64,000 bases of DNA from Fagopyrum homotropicum (Eukaryota > Streptophyta > Magnoliopsida > Caryophyllales > Polygonaceae). Of this stretch, positions 55,103 to 64,000 are shown piece after piece. Both the position numbers and the translations under genes were made by a program. Position 1 is the first letter of the stretch; each line of letters starts with the position of its first letter. The stretch is from NCBI GenBank assembly GCA_033239125.1, contig BSWB01000004.1, forward strand, positions 138,830,426 through 138,894,425. The letters are read 5' to 3'. The notes under the pieces were generated by a model. The model ran no database searches. It had not been told where the DNA came from and worked only from the letters and a program-made list of their open reading frames with translations.

Positions 55103-56882
55103 TGTTCGCTCCAAACGGTGTGTAAGCTTTAAATTTATAACCCTAGATGTAAGCTTAAAACAAGGATGCAAACCCGCAGTGTACGGGTCAATCGTAGTAA
55201 AAAGCAAGAAATTCCAGGGGTCGATCACAGGGACTTAGTGAAACAAAGCAGGTGTAGGTTGTCAATGCAACTACTAACCACAAAAGCGATTAACACAATC
55301 AAAGATGATAAAAAGTCAATTAAGGAAATATGCAATTCTAGGGATTAAAGCATCTAGTTGTGGTTCCAACTCAAGATCTAAAGATAAGCGGACAAAGCTG
55401 AGATTTTTGCAAAGGAAAGGTGTTACTAAAGTGGAATAGATCACCGGGTAAGTCTCACTACTCACTAATCCCAAACCGTAACTCCTATTACCGGGAAAGT
55501 CTCAAGGAATTAAGGAAAAGAATTATAACCTCAAAATAACACTCCAACTAAGGGAATAGAATCAACCTTTACCGGGTAAGTCTCAGGCTAACTCACAAAG
55601 ATAGAATGAAAGCACACTCAAACCCCAATAAAGGATAAACCTTTATTACCTACACTTATGATCTTTGGTAAACAAACAAAGGAATTACCGGGTAAGTCTC
55701 ATCCTGAGCTTGCATTGAACCAGGAAAGGTGTAATAAGAATAGGATTTGGCAAACTCTAACACTTAACTCTCAGTTACGGATCAGAAAGGTCACCTCGGT
55801 CAGAAGAATTCCACCCCGGCCAAGATGTTCATCGATTGAGCGAGGTATTCTAGGGTTAAGGATAAAGACTCGAGCTTTCAGGGTCCTACTGTGATTAAGA
55901 TTATTCTATCATTGTTTTTCCCACAACCTTCAGCCAATCACCCTAGAATCACACAAAGAAATTAGCCACTCATAATCATGAAAGCAATAATCAAATATAA
56001 GGGAAGAAAGTGAATAATTGAACACAAAAACCTTAAGAACAAGGCTTCAATAACTGAATCAAATATCAAACAACAAGCGTTCCTTGGATCACAATCCAAT
56101 AAGACAATCAACAAGAAGGGAATCTAAGAGAATCTTACAAAACCCTTCACAAAAGCTATCAAAGCTATCAACTTCCTTACTTCAATCTTCCTTCAACCTT
56201 TAAAAAGGTTCTTCAAATCTCTCAGCTATAATGGGGTGAAATGGCTATCTAAGCACGTATGCGGCATTCAGCCCTAAGCGGATGTTATGCGGCATCCGAA
56301 TTTGTGGAAAATCCAACCCTTTTTATAGGAAAATTACCTCCCAAAGATAAAAGATCTTAGAAAAGATATTTTCCCATAAAATAGGTAAAATATATGGGCT
56401 AAATTATCTTCTTCCTTCCAGGAATCCAGCCTAAAAATATAAGATCCTCTTTCCAAAAATAAAAGATCTCAGCCAAGAATAAAATATCTCTCGCCGCGTC
56501 CAAGGTGTTTGCCTCAGTCGAGCAGCTCCTCTGGATCACCTCGGTCGAGATGGTACTGTAGCTGACCGAGGTGACTCTAAACTGAATGTGAAATCTCATC
56601 AAATCTGGTCCAAAGTGAATCTTCAATCCATTTCCATGATTCTTGGATTCTTCCTTAAGTTCCTGAATGTAGCTCCAATGACTCCTTAGCTCCTTTAGCT
56701 CCATTTTGATGCAAAACGTGCCATTTTACCTACGATTACAACGAAACTTGGTGTAGACCTCGATTCCTGTAAAGGTAGATGAAACGACAATATCATCACA
56801 TAATATACATCCAAACATGCAGATTATTGAAGATAAAACGTCTAAACAGGCCCCAAAATATAGACAATAATTCATGCTATCA
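55103..56882 (-). repeat. element E 5' LTR
   Basis: 1780 bp, very similar to 45171-46952, with a 2-base length difference near the start. Palindromes at 55795-55850 and 56505-56575. Confidence 0.94.
56321..56327 (-). promoter_or_regulatory. LTR TATA box, element E
   Basis: The element strand reads CCTATAAAAAGGG. It lies about 180 bp downstream of the palindrome group at 56505-56575. The same sequence is in the 3' LTR at 46391-46397. Confidence 0.55.
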
Positions 56883-56887
56883 GGTTC

Positions 56888-56947
56888 GCTTGCCTTTATT
56901 TCAGTTTTATAAATTTAAAACTAGTGACGCACGCTTTGAGGCGAACA
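56888..56947 (+). mobile_element. solo LTR G, right part
   Basis: The last 60 bp of G, from GCTTGCCTTTATTTC to GGCGAACA, after TSD GGTTC of E. Followed by TSD ACGAG (56948-56952). Confidence 0.9.
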
Positions 56948-56952
56948 ACGAG

Positions 56953-57640
56953 GTGAACCTTTCCTGAACCTATCTGAGTTAAAATTCAAAGTTTGCCAAA
57001 TCCTATCCTTGTTATACCTTTCCTGGTTCAACGCAAGCTAAGGATGAGACTTACGCGGTGATTCCTTTGCTTGTATATCCAAGATCATGAGTGTAGGTAA
57101 TAAAGGTTTATCCTTTATTAGGGTTTGAGTGTGCCTTCATCCCATCTTTGAGAGTTAGCCTGAGACTTACCTGGTAAAGGTTGATTCTATTCCCTTGGGT
57201 GGTATGTTGGTTTGAGATTATAGTTTCTTTCCTTAGTACCTTGAGACTTACCCGGTAATAGGAGCTTCGGTTTGGGATAGTGAGTAGTGAGACTTACCCG
57301 GTGATATATTCCCATCTTAGAAACACCTTCCCTTTGCAAACCTCAGCTTTGACCGCATTATCCTTTGAGATCTTGAGTCGGAACCACAAATAGATGCTTT
57401 ACCCCTAGAATACGCATTCCCTTCATCTGACTTTATATCATCTTTGATTGCTTTAATTTGTAGTTACTAGTAACATTTGACTACCTGATTCCGTGCTTTG
57501 TTTCACCATAGTCCCTGTGTTCGACCCTTGGAATTCTTGCTTTTATTACAATTGATCCGTACACTACGGGTTTGCATATTGTTCAAGCATACTTATTGGG
57601 TTATAAATTTAAAGTTTGCACACACCTTTTGGAGCGAACA
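56953..57640 (+). repeat. element D 3' LTR, right part
   Basis: Continues 43608 and matches 8708-9394 of the 5' LTR, including ACTTACCCGGT repeats and the box CCGTACACTACGGGT. Ends GGAGCGAACA before TSD GAGGT. Confidence 0.92.
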
Positions 57641-57645
57641 GAGGT

Positions 57646-59338
57646 CGAACACAAAGACTGAGGTGAGATTAAACTATGCGATGATGAAAGATAGAAAAGG
57701 TCTAAGATGAGAAAAAGAGATGGAGACAAAGAAATGAAAATCATATATTTTTTTATGGGTTTTAGGGTGATCAAGCAAAGATCATAATCAAGCAACAATG
57801 TCAACCAAACAACAAAACAAACACAAGATATAAGATCAAGGTATAGAAAGCGGATTCTAGAAATTTGGATGTCCGGTTATGGCATGGACTCAAGCTTATA
57901 ATCAATTTAGTAACAAGTTGCGGTATGTTGGGAAGTAATGTTTCTCTAATGGGATCAATCACCGGGTAGGTCTCATGGTCCACTAATCCCGCACCCAAGG
58001 TCCCATTACCGGGTAAGTCTCTAGGAACTTAAGGTTGGGAATTCTATACAAACCGGGTCACTACTTAGGGGTCAAACCTCTCCTTACCGGGTAAGTCTCG
58101 GAAAAGCAAGTCCTAAGCAGCAATCCTAGCACACTCAATCCAATAGCGGCTGTTGAGGCTCACTACTACCTAATGTTTGTCATCTTCTATACCTAAGAGA
58201 GGGAATTACCGGGTAAGTCTCATCCCTCACCTAGTTTACTAACATAGGTCACCCTAATGCTAGATTAGGCTCAACAAACACTAGGATTTCAACTCTAAAA
58301 CTCCCTAACATAAAGATATAACACTACAGGAACAACAACCCACACACCTCGGGTGGATCAAGAACACCTCGGCCGAAATGGTTGAATAACAGGCCGAGAT
58401 TGTAAGCTGAGCTTGGTGTTTCGAGCAAGATACTATCCTAAGATGCATCTAAGTCCAATCTATCATTATCCTAGCCATAACCTTTCATCCATCTCCCTAG
58501 AATCACATGCTACTTAGCCAAGAACAACCATCTTAAGAGTAAACATCATAATATCATCACAAATGCATGTCATACCTAGATAAAGAGATAAGAAGCAATA
58601 TAGAATAACAACAGGCTGAATATTAAGTTTAGAAAAAGCTTACAATCATCCAAGAGTAGCTTCAAAATGATGTCAACAATCTCTATAACTTTCCTCACTA
58701 CAAGACTCTCAAAACTCACTCAAAAGCTATGAAAATGGTGTTCTTCTCTTCTCTTAAATGGAGTCTCCTCTCTTCTCTTCTACACTCCACACTCTTGATT
58801 TCAAACTTACGAATGTTAGGGAATTGTATCTCAATTGGAAGAATACTTGCAACAAATGTGTAAGCTGCAACAAGACACTTCTCCTCCATCATGAGAGAGA
58901 AAATCGTGGGCTGGAAGAGGAGTGTGCCAAGTGTCGTGGGGGATCAGCGAACGATCTCGGTTGGTCCACAAATCATCTCGGACGAGATGGGTGAGGGATG
59001 GACCGAGGTCAATTGTTGCATGGCCATAATCATGGCTAAACACAAGCTGGTGCATGACTTGAACCAACTAAGGTCAGTTTCTACTTCTTTTCTTCATGCT
59101 TGCTCCATTGGAACCTTGAATCCGGGCCGTCACAAGACTTGATCCTCGGATATGATCAATAATGCATAAAAGCTCCCCAAAATACCTACAAAACCGACAA
59201 ATGCTCGTGTAGACGTCTATTTCGACGAAATAACTCGATAAAGCATAAAACGTCCCGAACATGTACAAAACCATGCATCAATGAATGTAAAAACTACCTA
59301 AAAGAGTGTCTAATCTAGTGTCATAAATCACGTCATCA
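57646..59338 (-). repeat. element F 3' LTR, right part
   Basis: With 7517-7632 it forms an LTR of 1809 bp. The end next to the internal region reads CACGTCATCA, i.e. the LTR begins TGATGACGTG on the element strand, similar to solo LTR C. Palindrome-like sites at 58345-58420 and 58945-59010. Confidence 0.85.
57961..58222 (-). repeat. four ACCGGGTAAGTCTC repeats (F LTR)
   Basis: Copies at 57961-57975 (one change), 58008-58021, 58086-58100 and 58208-58222. Same motif as in the LTRs of D and E although the rest of the LTR has diverged. Confidence 0.82.
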
Positions 59339-59377
59339 AAATACCCCATACTTGTCGCTTGCTCGTCTCCGAGCAAG
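59339..59377 (-). other. PPT and GNRA-type hairpin with compensatory change (F)
   Basis: On the element strand the stem reads CTTGCTCG / CGAGCAAG with loop GAGA (59377-59358). Relative to the other elements one T-A pair has become C-G on both arms and the loop stays GNRA. The PPT contains AAGTATGGGGTATTT. Confidence 0.8.
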
Positions 59378-61082
59378 GTATAACTATAGGCTACGAGATG
59401 ACGTGAGTTATGAATGCGGAAAAACAGAAAATCTTTTTGGAATTGTGCTTCAATTCTAGATCACCTTCATATTTATGTTTCATGGCAATGGATGAGCACT
59501 CATGCATCAAAAGAATAGAGACACGGAAAGACAGTCACACTTAACTCAAAAACATGCATGAAAGGCAAAAACGAGAATGTCAAGATGATCATGAGAATAT
59601 CCAATCTAGATCACTAAGTCATACACATATGCAAATAGGTCACAAGGACTTAGGAAAGAAGAGGTCAAGAAACGTGATGATAGGGTGGGAATTTTCTAAG
59701 GTTAAGTGGTGCTAATCCGGGAAAGGAACTAAACACTATTTCATTTTTGTTCTTCGTCCACCAAAGTGTAATTTTCTCCTTCTTTTCTTTCTTTTCTTTT
59801 TCTTTTTTATTTTCTTTCACTTATTTTTGAGACAATGACATTGGTGTACAAAAGCCTAAACCTTGGTGATTAGCGGTCCTCGGGATTTTTCCGAGGTCCC
59901 TCACACCGAGCACACATACCAAGGCTCGTTAGGACATTCGGTTTATCCGATTTTGGCAAGACACAAACACCAGATTATGTGAATGGTGTCGAGTTACTCG
60001 TCATCAAAACCAAAGTCCCCAAACCTATATTTTTTCTACACTTTTCACAGCACATTCAACTTCTTCATTCACAACATTCATTCACTTCACATCACCCCAC
60101 ACTTGCTTTCTGCACACAACACACTATCATGCTCCTATTCCCAGATGGGTCAAAAGAGGTCAAATTTTTAATCAAGTGAGAGGATCAAACAACATGATCA
60201 AGATGAGAAGAAGAGAGATGAATTGCCTTAATCATTCCTAGATGATGTGCAAGAACTAGAATGTAATTTCGACTATCAATTATCAATCCAATCAAAACAA
60301 ACATCATCATCACAATTCATACCTAGGATTCAAGAGAAGTATTCAAGTCCACATATGCATGTATTCATTCAACACACAAGGCCATTCATATCCAATCCGC
60401 AAAACAAAATTCATCATTAGGGTCATATTTGTACTTAGAAACACGAAAATTTTTAAAATTTTCGATTTATATACAATTCAAAACATGATAAGAAACGTGT
60501 GATAATAAAATGAAACTATCCTAGATGCAATCATGCATGGAATCATGAAAACCCCACCCCATACTTAAAAACCACATTGTCCCCAATGTGAAAGTTAAAT
60601 AGAGAGTAAAAGAAGCCCTCAAAATGTAAAAAGTCGGGATGTCGGTATTCCGGTTTACTCAAGTGGAGATGAAAGTGCAAGCTGCATCCTTGAAGTACGG
60701 GCACACACCAAGGCAAAGATGGCTCAACAGAGGGATCTCGGACCATCACCAAGACATCTAGACCGAGGTCCAGACTAAGGTGAGGTTTTGTTGGGTTCAC
60801 CTCGGTTGGCTCAGCACCATTTCAGTCGAGATGACCTTCAACACTTCTTTTGCCTTTGTGCTCGGATCTTGCACTTCACTCTAATGAATCCATAAGGTTC
60901 ACAATGGCCTAAAACAACATCAACATTCATCACAACTCCTACAACCTATCATCAAAGCCAAAAGAAAACACACACAAAAGCAAAAACGAAAACAAAAGCA
61001 AAACGAAAAGGAAAAAACGTGTGCCAATGGGTTGCCTCCCATCAAGCGCTTCTTTAAGGTCATTAGCTTGACCAAACTCCGG
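59378..61082 (-). other. element F 3' noncoding region, no third ORF seen
   Basis: It contains the conserved block (about 59843-60028), a pyrimidine CTTTT-type run (59778-59818) and palindrome-like sites at 60735-60835. A minus-strand frame at 60543-60800 has no family features. The third ORF of A, B and E is not recognisable. Confidence 0.6.
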
Positions 61083-62189
61083 AGCGTCTACTCAAGGTGA
61101 ATCGAGGAAAACACATCAACCGGGGCTTTCCGGATGTACTTCTTCAACCGGTGCCCATTCACCTTAAAGTTTCCACAATGATCTCCTCCAATTTCAACAG
61201 CTCCATGAGGAAAGATCTTCCTCACCACATACGGGCCGGTCCATCTTGACTTGATCTTTATTGGGAAGAGACTTAGCCTCTAGTTGAAGAGAAGGATAAA
61301 GTCTCCTTCACTCAACTCCTTCAGTATGAGGTGCTTGTCATGTCAACGCTTGGTTCTTTCCTTGTAGATTCGGGCATTCTCGTAAGCATCAAGTGTAATC
61401 TCCTCAAGTGCATTGATGTCAAGCAATATCTTCACCGGCCTCCTTGATGTCAAAGTTCAACCACTTGATGACCCAAAACGCTCTATGCTCCGTTTCGACC
61501 GGGAGGTGGCAAGACTTGTGATAGACCAACTTGTAGGAGGCTGTTTCAATTGGTGTCTTGAAGGCGGTTCTATATGCCCACAAGGCATCATCAAACCTCA
61601 TGGCCCAATCCTTTCTACCCCTTGACACCGTCTTTTCTAAAATCCCCTTGATCTCCCGGTTGGAGATCTCAACTTGCCCACTTATTTGGGGGTGATAAGG
61701 TGTTGCAACCTTGTGAGTCACCCCATACTTGGCCAACAAAGCTCCAAAGTTTCTAGCGGTGAAGTGCTTCCCTCCATCACTTATAATTGCTCTTGGTGTT
61801 CCAAATCTCGGAAAGATCACTCGGTTGAAGAACCACACCACTACCTTGGCGTCATTCGTGGGAGAGGCGATTACTTCCACCCACCTAGATATGTAGTCCA
61901 CCGCCAAGAGGATGTAGAGGTTTCCACATGAGGAGGGGAATGGACCCATGAAGTCCACACCCCAAACGTCAAATATCTCCACCTCTTGAATATTGTTCAA
62001 TGGCATCTCATTTCTCCTTGAAATGTTGCCCGTCCTTTTCCAAGCGTCACATGCCACAACAAAATTATGCACATCACGAAAAAAGTTAGGCCAATAAAAT
62101 CCGGATTGCAATACTTTGGCACAAGTCTTATGTGAGCTTGTGTGTCCTCCACATGGCAGAGAGTGGCAATGCCGGATCACACTCTCCAT
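61083..62189 (-). pseudogene. pol: integrase (F)
   Basis: An open frame at 61419-62189 (256 codons) with the finger's His pair (RHCHSLPCGGH) but CDAWKR where others have CDACQR, so one zinc ligand is lost. The core keeps WGVDFMG, ISDGGKHF and SGQVEISNRE in D,D-35-E spacing. A frame break near 61419 separates the C-terminal module (KSRWTGPYVVRKIFPHG; GHRLKKY), which lies at 61095-61418. Confidence 0.87.
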
Positions 62190-62942
62190 CTCATCCTCCG
62201 GAATACATCTTCAAAATACTCAATCCGACCTTCTCTTGAACAAGAGAGGTTCACTCTAAAAATAGTGTCTCATGTCCTTGAAGAACTTTTTTCTTTGGAC
62301 ATAGGACAAACCCGGAGGCACCGCTTCACAAACCTAGTAGTTCACGATATCCGCAAATCGTGGCTCTCTTCCTTTAGACACATGAAGTAGACACTCCTCC
62401 ACCACTTGTAATTGCTCATCCCAAAATGAGTCATCAATCGGGATCTCATCTCTCTCAATCTCCAAGGGAGGAAGTCTACTAAGGTGGTCCACTACGCAGT
62501 TTTCGGACCCCTTCTTATCTTTAATCTCCAAATCAAATCCTTGGAGAAGAAAGATCCACCGGATCAAGCGAGGTCTAACATCCTTCTTTGTGAGCAAATA
62601 ACGGATCGCATCATGATCCGTATACACAATCACCTTGGATCTAACTAGGTATGACCGGAACTTCTCAAAAACGTACGCTACCACTAACAACTCCTTCTCG
62701 GTGGTGGCATAGCTGAGTTGGGCCTCATCTAGCATTTTGCTAGCATAATAGATGGCGTGTGTAAGCCCATCTTTTCTTTGTCCAAGCACGGCCCCAACGG
62801 CCACATCACTCGCATTACACATCACCTCAAACGGTAAGCTCCAATCCGGAGGTTGCATAATCGGGGTGGTGATCAAAGCATTCTTCAACCTATAAAAAGC
62901 CTCAAGGAAATCCTTTGAAAACACAAACTCAACATCTTTCAT
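62190..62942 (-). pseudogene. pol: RNase H and linker (F)
   Basis: A frame at 62334-62942 carries the RT connection and RNase H. The first catalytic Asp appears lost: CNASD instead of CDASD (near 62811-62820). TDHDAIRYLLTKKD and HLSRLP follow. It ends in a stop just after ADIVNY, and several stops follow up to the integrase finger. Confidence 0.85.
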
Positions 62943-64000
62943 TAATAGTTTAGTGAGAGGCTTAGAAATTTTAGATAAACCTTTAATAAATCTCTAGTAA
63001 AAACCGGCATGTCCTAAGAAACTCCTTACCCCCTTCACCGGGTAGGTGGTGGCTATTTCTCTATTGTCTCAATTTTGGCTCTATCAACTTCAATGCCTCT
63101 ATGGGAAACCAAATGTCCCAACACTATACCTTCACTAACCATGAAATGGCATTTCTCCCAATTCAAAACAAGGTTAGTCTCTTCGTATCTTTTCAACACC
63201 AAAGATAGATTAGCAAGATAATCATCAAATGAAGATCCATAAACCGAGAAATCATGCATGAAAACCTCCATGATATTTTCAATATATTCAGAAAAAATGG
63301 CCATCATACACCTTTGAAAGGTGGCAGGTGCATTACACAACCCAAATGGCATCCTCCTATATGCAAATGTTCCCCGTGGATAAGTGAATGTATTTCTTGG
63401 TCATCCAGGTGGATAGGAATTTCAAAAAACCCATTATAACCATCAAGATAACTAAAAAGAGAATGTTGAGTTAACCTCTCTAGCATTTGGTCAATAAAAG
63501 GGAAGAGGGAAATGATCTTTCCTAGAGGCCACATTAAGTTTCCTATAGTCAATACACATCCTCCAACTCGTAACCGTCCTAGTCGGGATAAGTTCATTAT
63601 TCTCATTAGTTACTATGGTCATACCAGCCTTCTTAGGCACTACATGTACGGGACTAACCCACTTACTATCCGAAATCGGGAAAATGATTCCCGCATCTAG
63701 CAATTTCAAGACCTCTTTCTTAACTACCTCTTTCATAATAGAGTTCAATCTCCTTTGAGGTTCAATAGATGGCTTATGATTGTCTTCCATTAAGATTTTA
63801 TGCATGCACAATGATGGTTTAATGTCAACTAAGTCATCAATGGTGTAACCTATATCTCTCCTATGCAAATTTAATTCAGTCAAAAGCTTCTCAAGCTCAT
63901 CATCACTCAAAGATAAATTCACAATAACAAGATTTGTAGAATCATCACCAAGGAAAGGATACTTTAAATGAGAAGGGAGAGATTTAAGATCAAGTTTAGG
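62943..64000 (-). pseudogene. pol: reverse transcriptase, broken, runs off window (F)
   Basis: Three frames. 63491-63922 and upstream: RT fingers (VPKKAGMTIVTNENNELIP, RMCIDYRKLN). 63304-63606: palm start (YLDGYNGFFEIPIH). 63053-63352: palm and thumb with FMHD in place of FMDD at 63251-63262. The active-site change and frameshifts make RT inactive. Protease, gag, PBS and the 5' LTR of F must lie to the right of 64000. Confidence 0.86.

Larger units (their letters stand above)
45171..56882 (-). mobile_element. Athila-type LTR retrotransposon E, integrase-deleted
   Basis: An 11.7 kb minus-strand element inserted in solo LTR G; TSD GGTTC at 45166-45170 and 56883-56887. LTRs 1782 and 1780 bp. 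It belongs with D by LTR sequence, palindrome type and protein similarity. Order on the element strand: 5' LTR, PBS, gag, protease, RT, RNase H, short integrase-tail remnant, third ORF, 3' noncoding region, hairpin and PPT, 3' LTR. Integrase is missing. Confidence 0.94.
7633..57640 (+). mobile_element. Athila-type LTR retrotransposon D (host of inner insertions)
   Basis: A plus-strand Ty3/gypsy element flanked by TSD GAGGT (7628-7632 and 57641-57645). Its own DNA is 7633-10073, 24802-25272, 38326-43608 and 56953-57640, about 8.9 kb in total. The rest is later insertions C(+A), B and G(+E). Order: 5' LTR, tRNA-Asp PBS, gag, protease, in-frame fusion to integrase, noncoding 3' region, hairpin and PPT, 3' LTR. 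RT, RNase H, the integrase C-terminal half and the third ORF are missing, so D is non-autonomous as it stands. Joining the segments keeps gag reading frames across the C and B sites, confirming the nesting. Confidence 0.93.

Noticed and set aside
1..64000. tRNA genes suggested by tRNA-Asp-like sequence at PBS sites
   Set aside because: Only the 17-18 bases complementary to the tRNA 3' end are present next to LTRs; there is no cloverleaf.

Overview
The window is nuclear DNA of a flowering plant, most likely a eudicot. Two things show this. One is a five-exon BREVIS RADIX-like gene with plant GT-AG introns near the left end (3310-4976, minus). The other is a dense nest of Athila-type Ty3/gypsy LTR retrotransposons that starts at 7517 and runs off the right edge. 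I cannot name the species. All calls were made by reading the sequence; no database search was run.

Layout. 1-7516 is gene-flanking DNA: an unassigned stretch, a 1.2 kb element with about 150-bp terminal inverted repeats (1623-2830), the BRX-like gene, an AT-rich upstream region, and an LTR-like fragment (6734-7516). From 7517 the DNA is a layered nest in which each insertion can be peeled off by its 5-bp target-site duplication (TSD). The outermost element F (minus) has its 3' LTR split at 7632/57646, and its decayed pol runs to 64000 and beyond. F's LTR is split by element D (plus, 7633-57640, TSD GAGGT). D is split by three insertions: solo LTR C (TSD CCTTG), full-length element B (minus, 25273-38320, TSD CTTCC) and solo LTR G (TSD ACGAG). 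C is split by element A (minus, 10598-23692, TSD ACAGA). G is split by element E (minus, 45171-56882, TSD GGTTC). The insertion order is therefore F, then D, then C/B/G, then A (inside C) and E (inside G).

How the elements work. A, B, D and E share a primer-binding site matching the 3' end of tRNA-Asp. All have gag, aspartic protease, reverse transcriptase, RNase H and D,D-35-E integrase, or remnants of them. A, B and E also carry a third ORF downstream of integrase that resembles Athila ORF-1 / 'putative plant transposon protein' families. A is the least damaged and, by its near-identical LTRs, one of the youngest. D has lost RT/RNase H and part of integrase; E has lost integrase.

Most interesting signals. 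(1) Arrays of short palindromes, consensus CWCGRYCGWG. They read CACGRYCGTG in the A/B/G group and CTCGRYCGAG in the D/E/F group, a symmetric swap that keeps the dyad. They sit at matching places: upstream of the LTR TATA box, around the third ORF, and inside coding linkers. (2) An 8-bp hairpin with a GNRA loop next to the polypurine tract in all five elements, with a compensatory base-pair change in F. (3) Tandem heptads with a tryptophan every seventh residue in the C-terminus of the third ORF of A and B. (4) A conserved roughly 180-bp noncoding block in the 3' region of every element. Together these could form an undescribed Athila regulatory module (cis arrays plus a nuclear third-ORF protein), but that link is inference.
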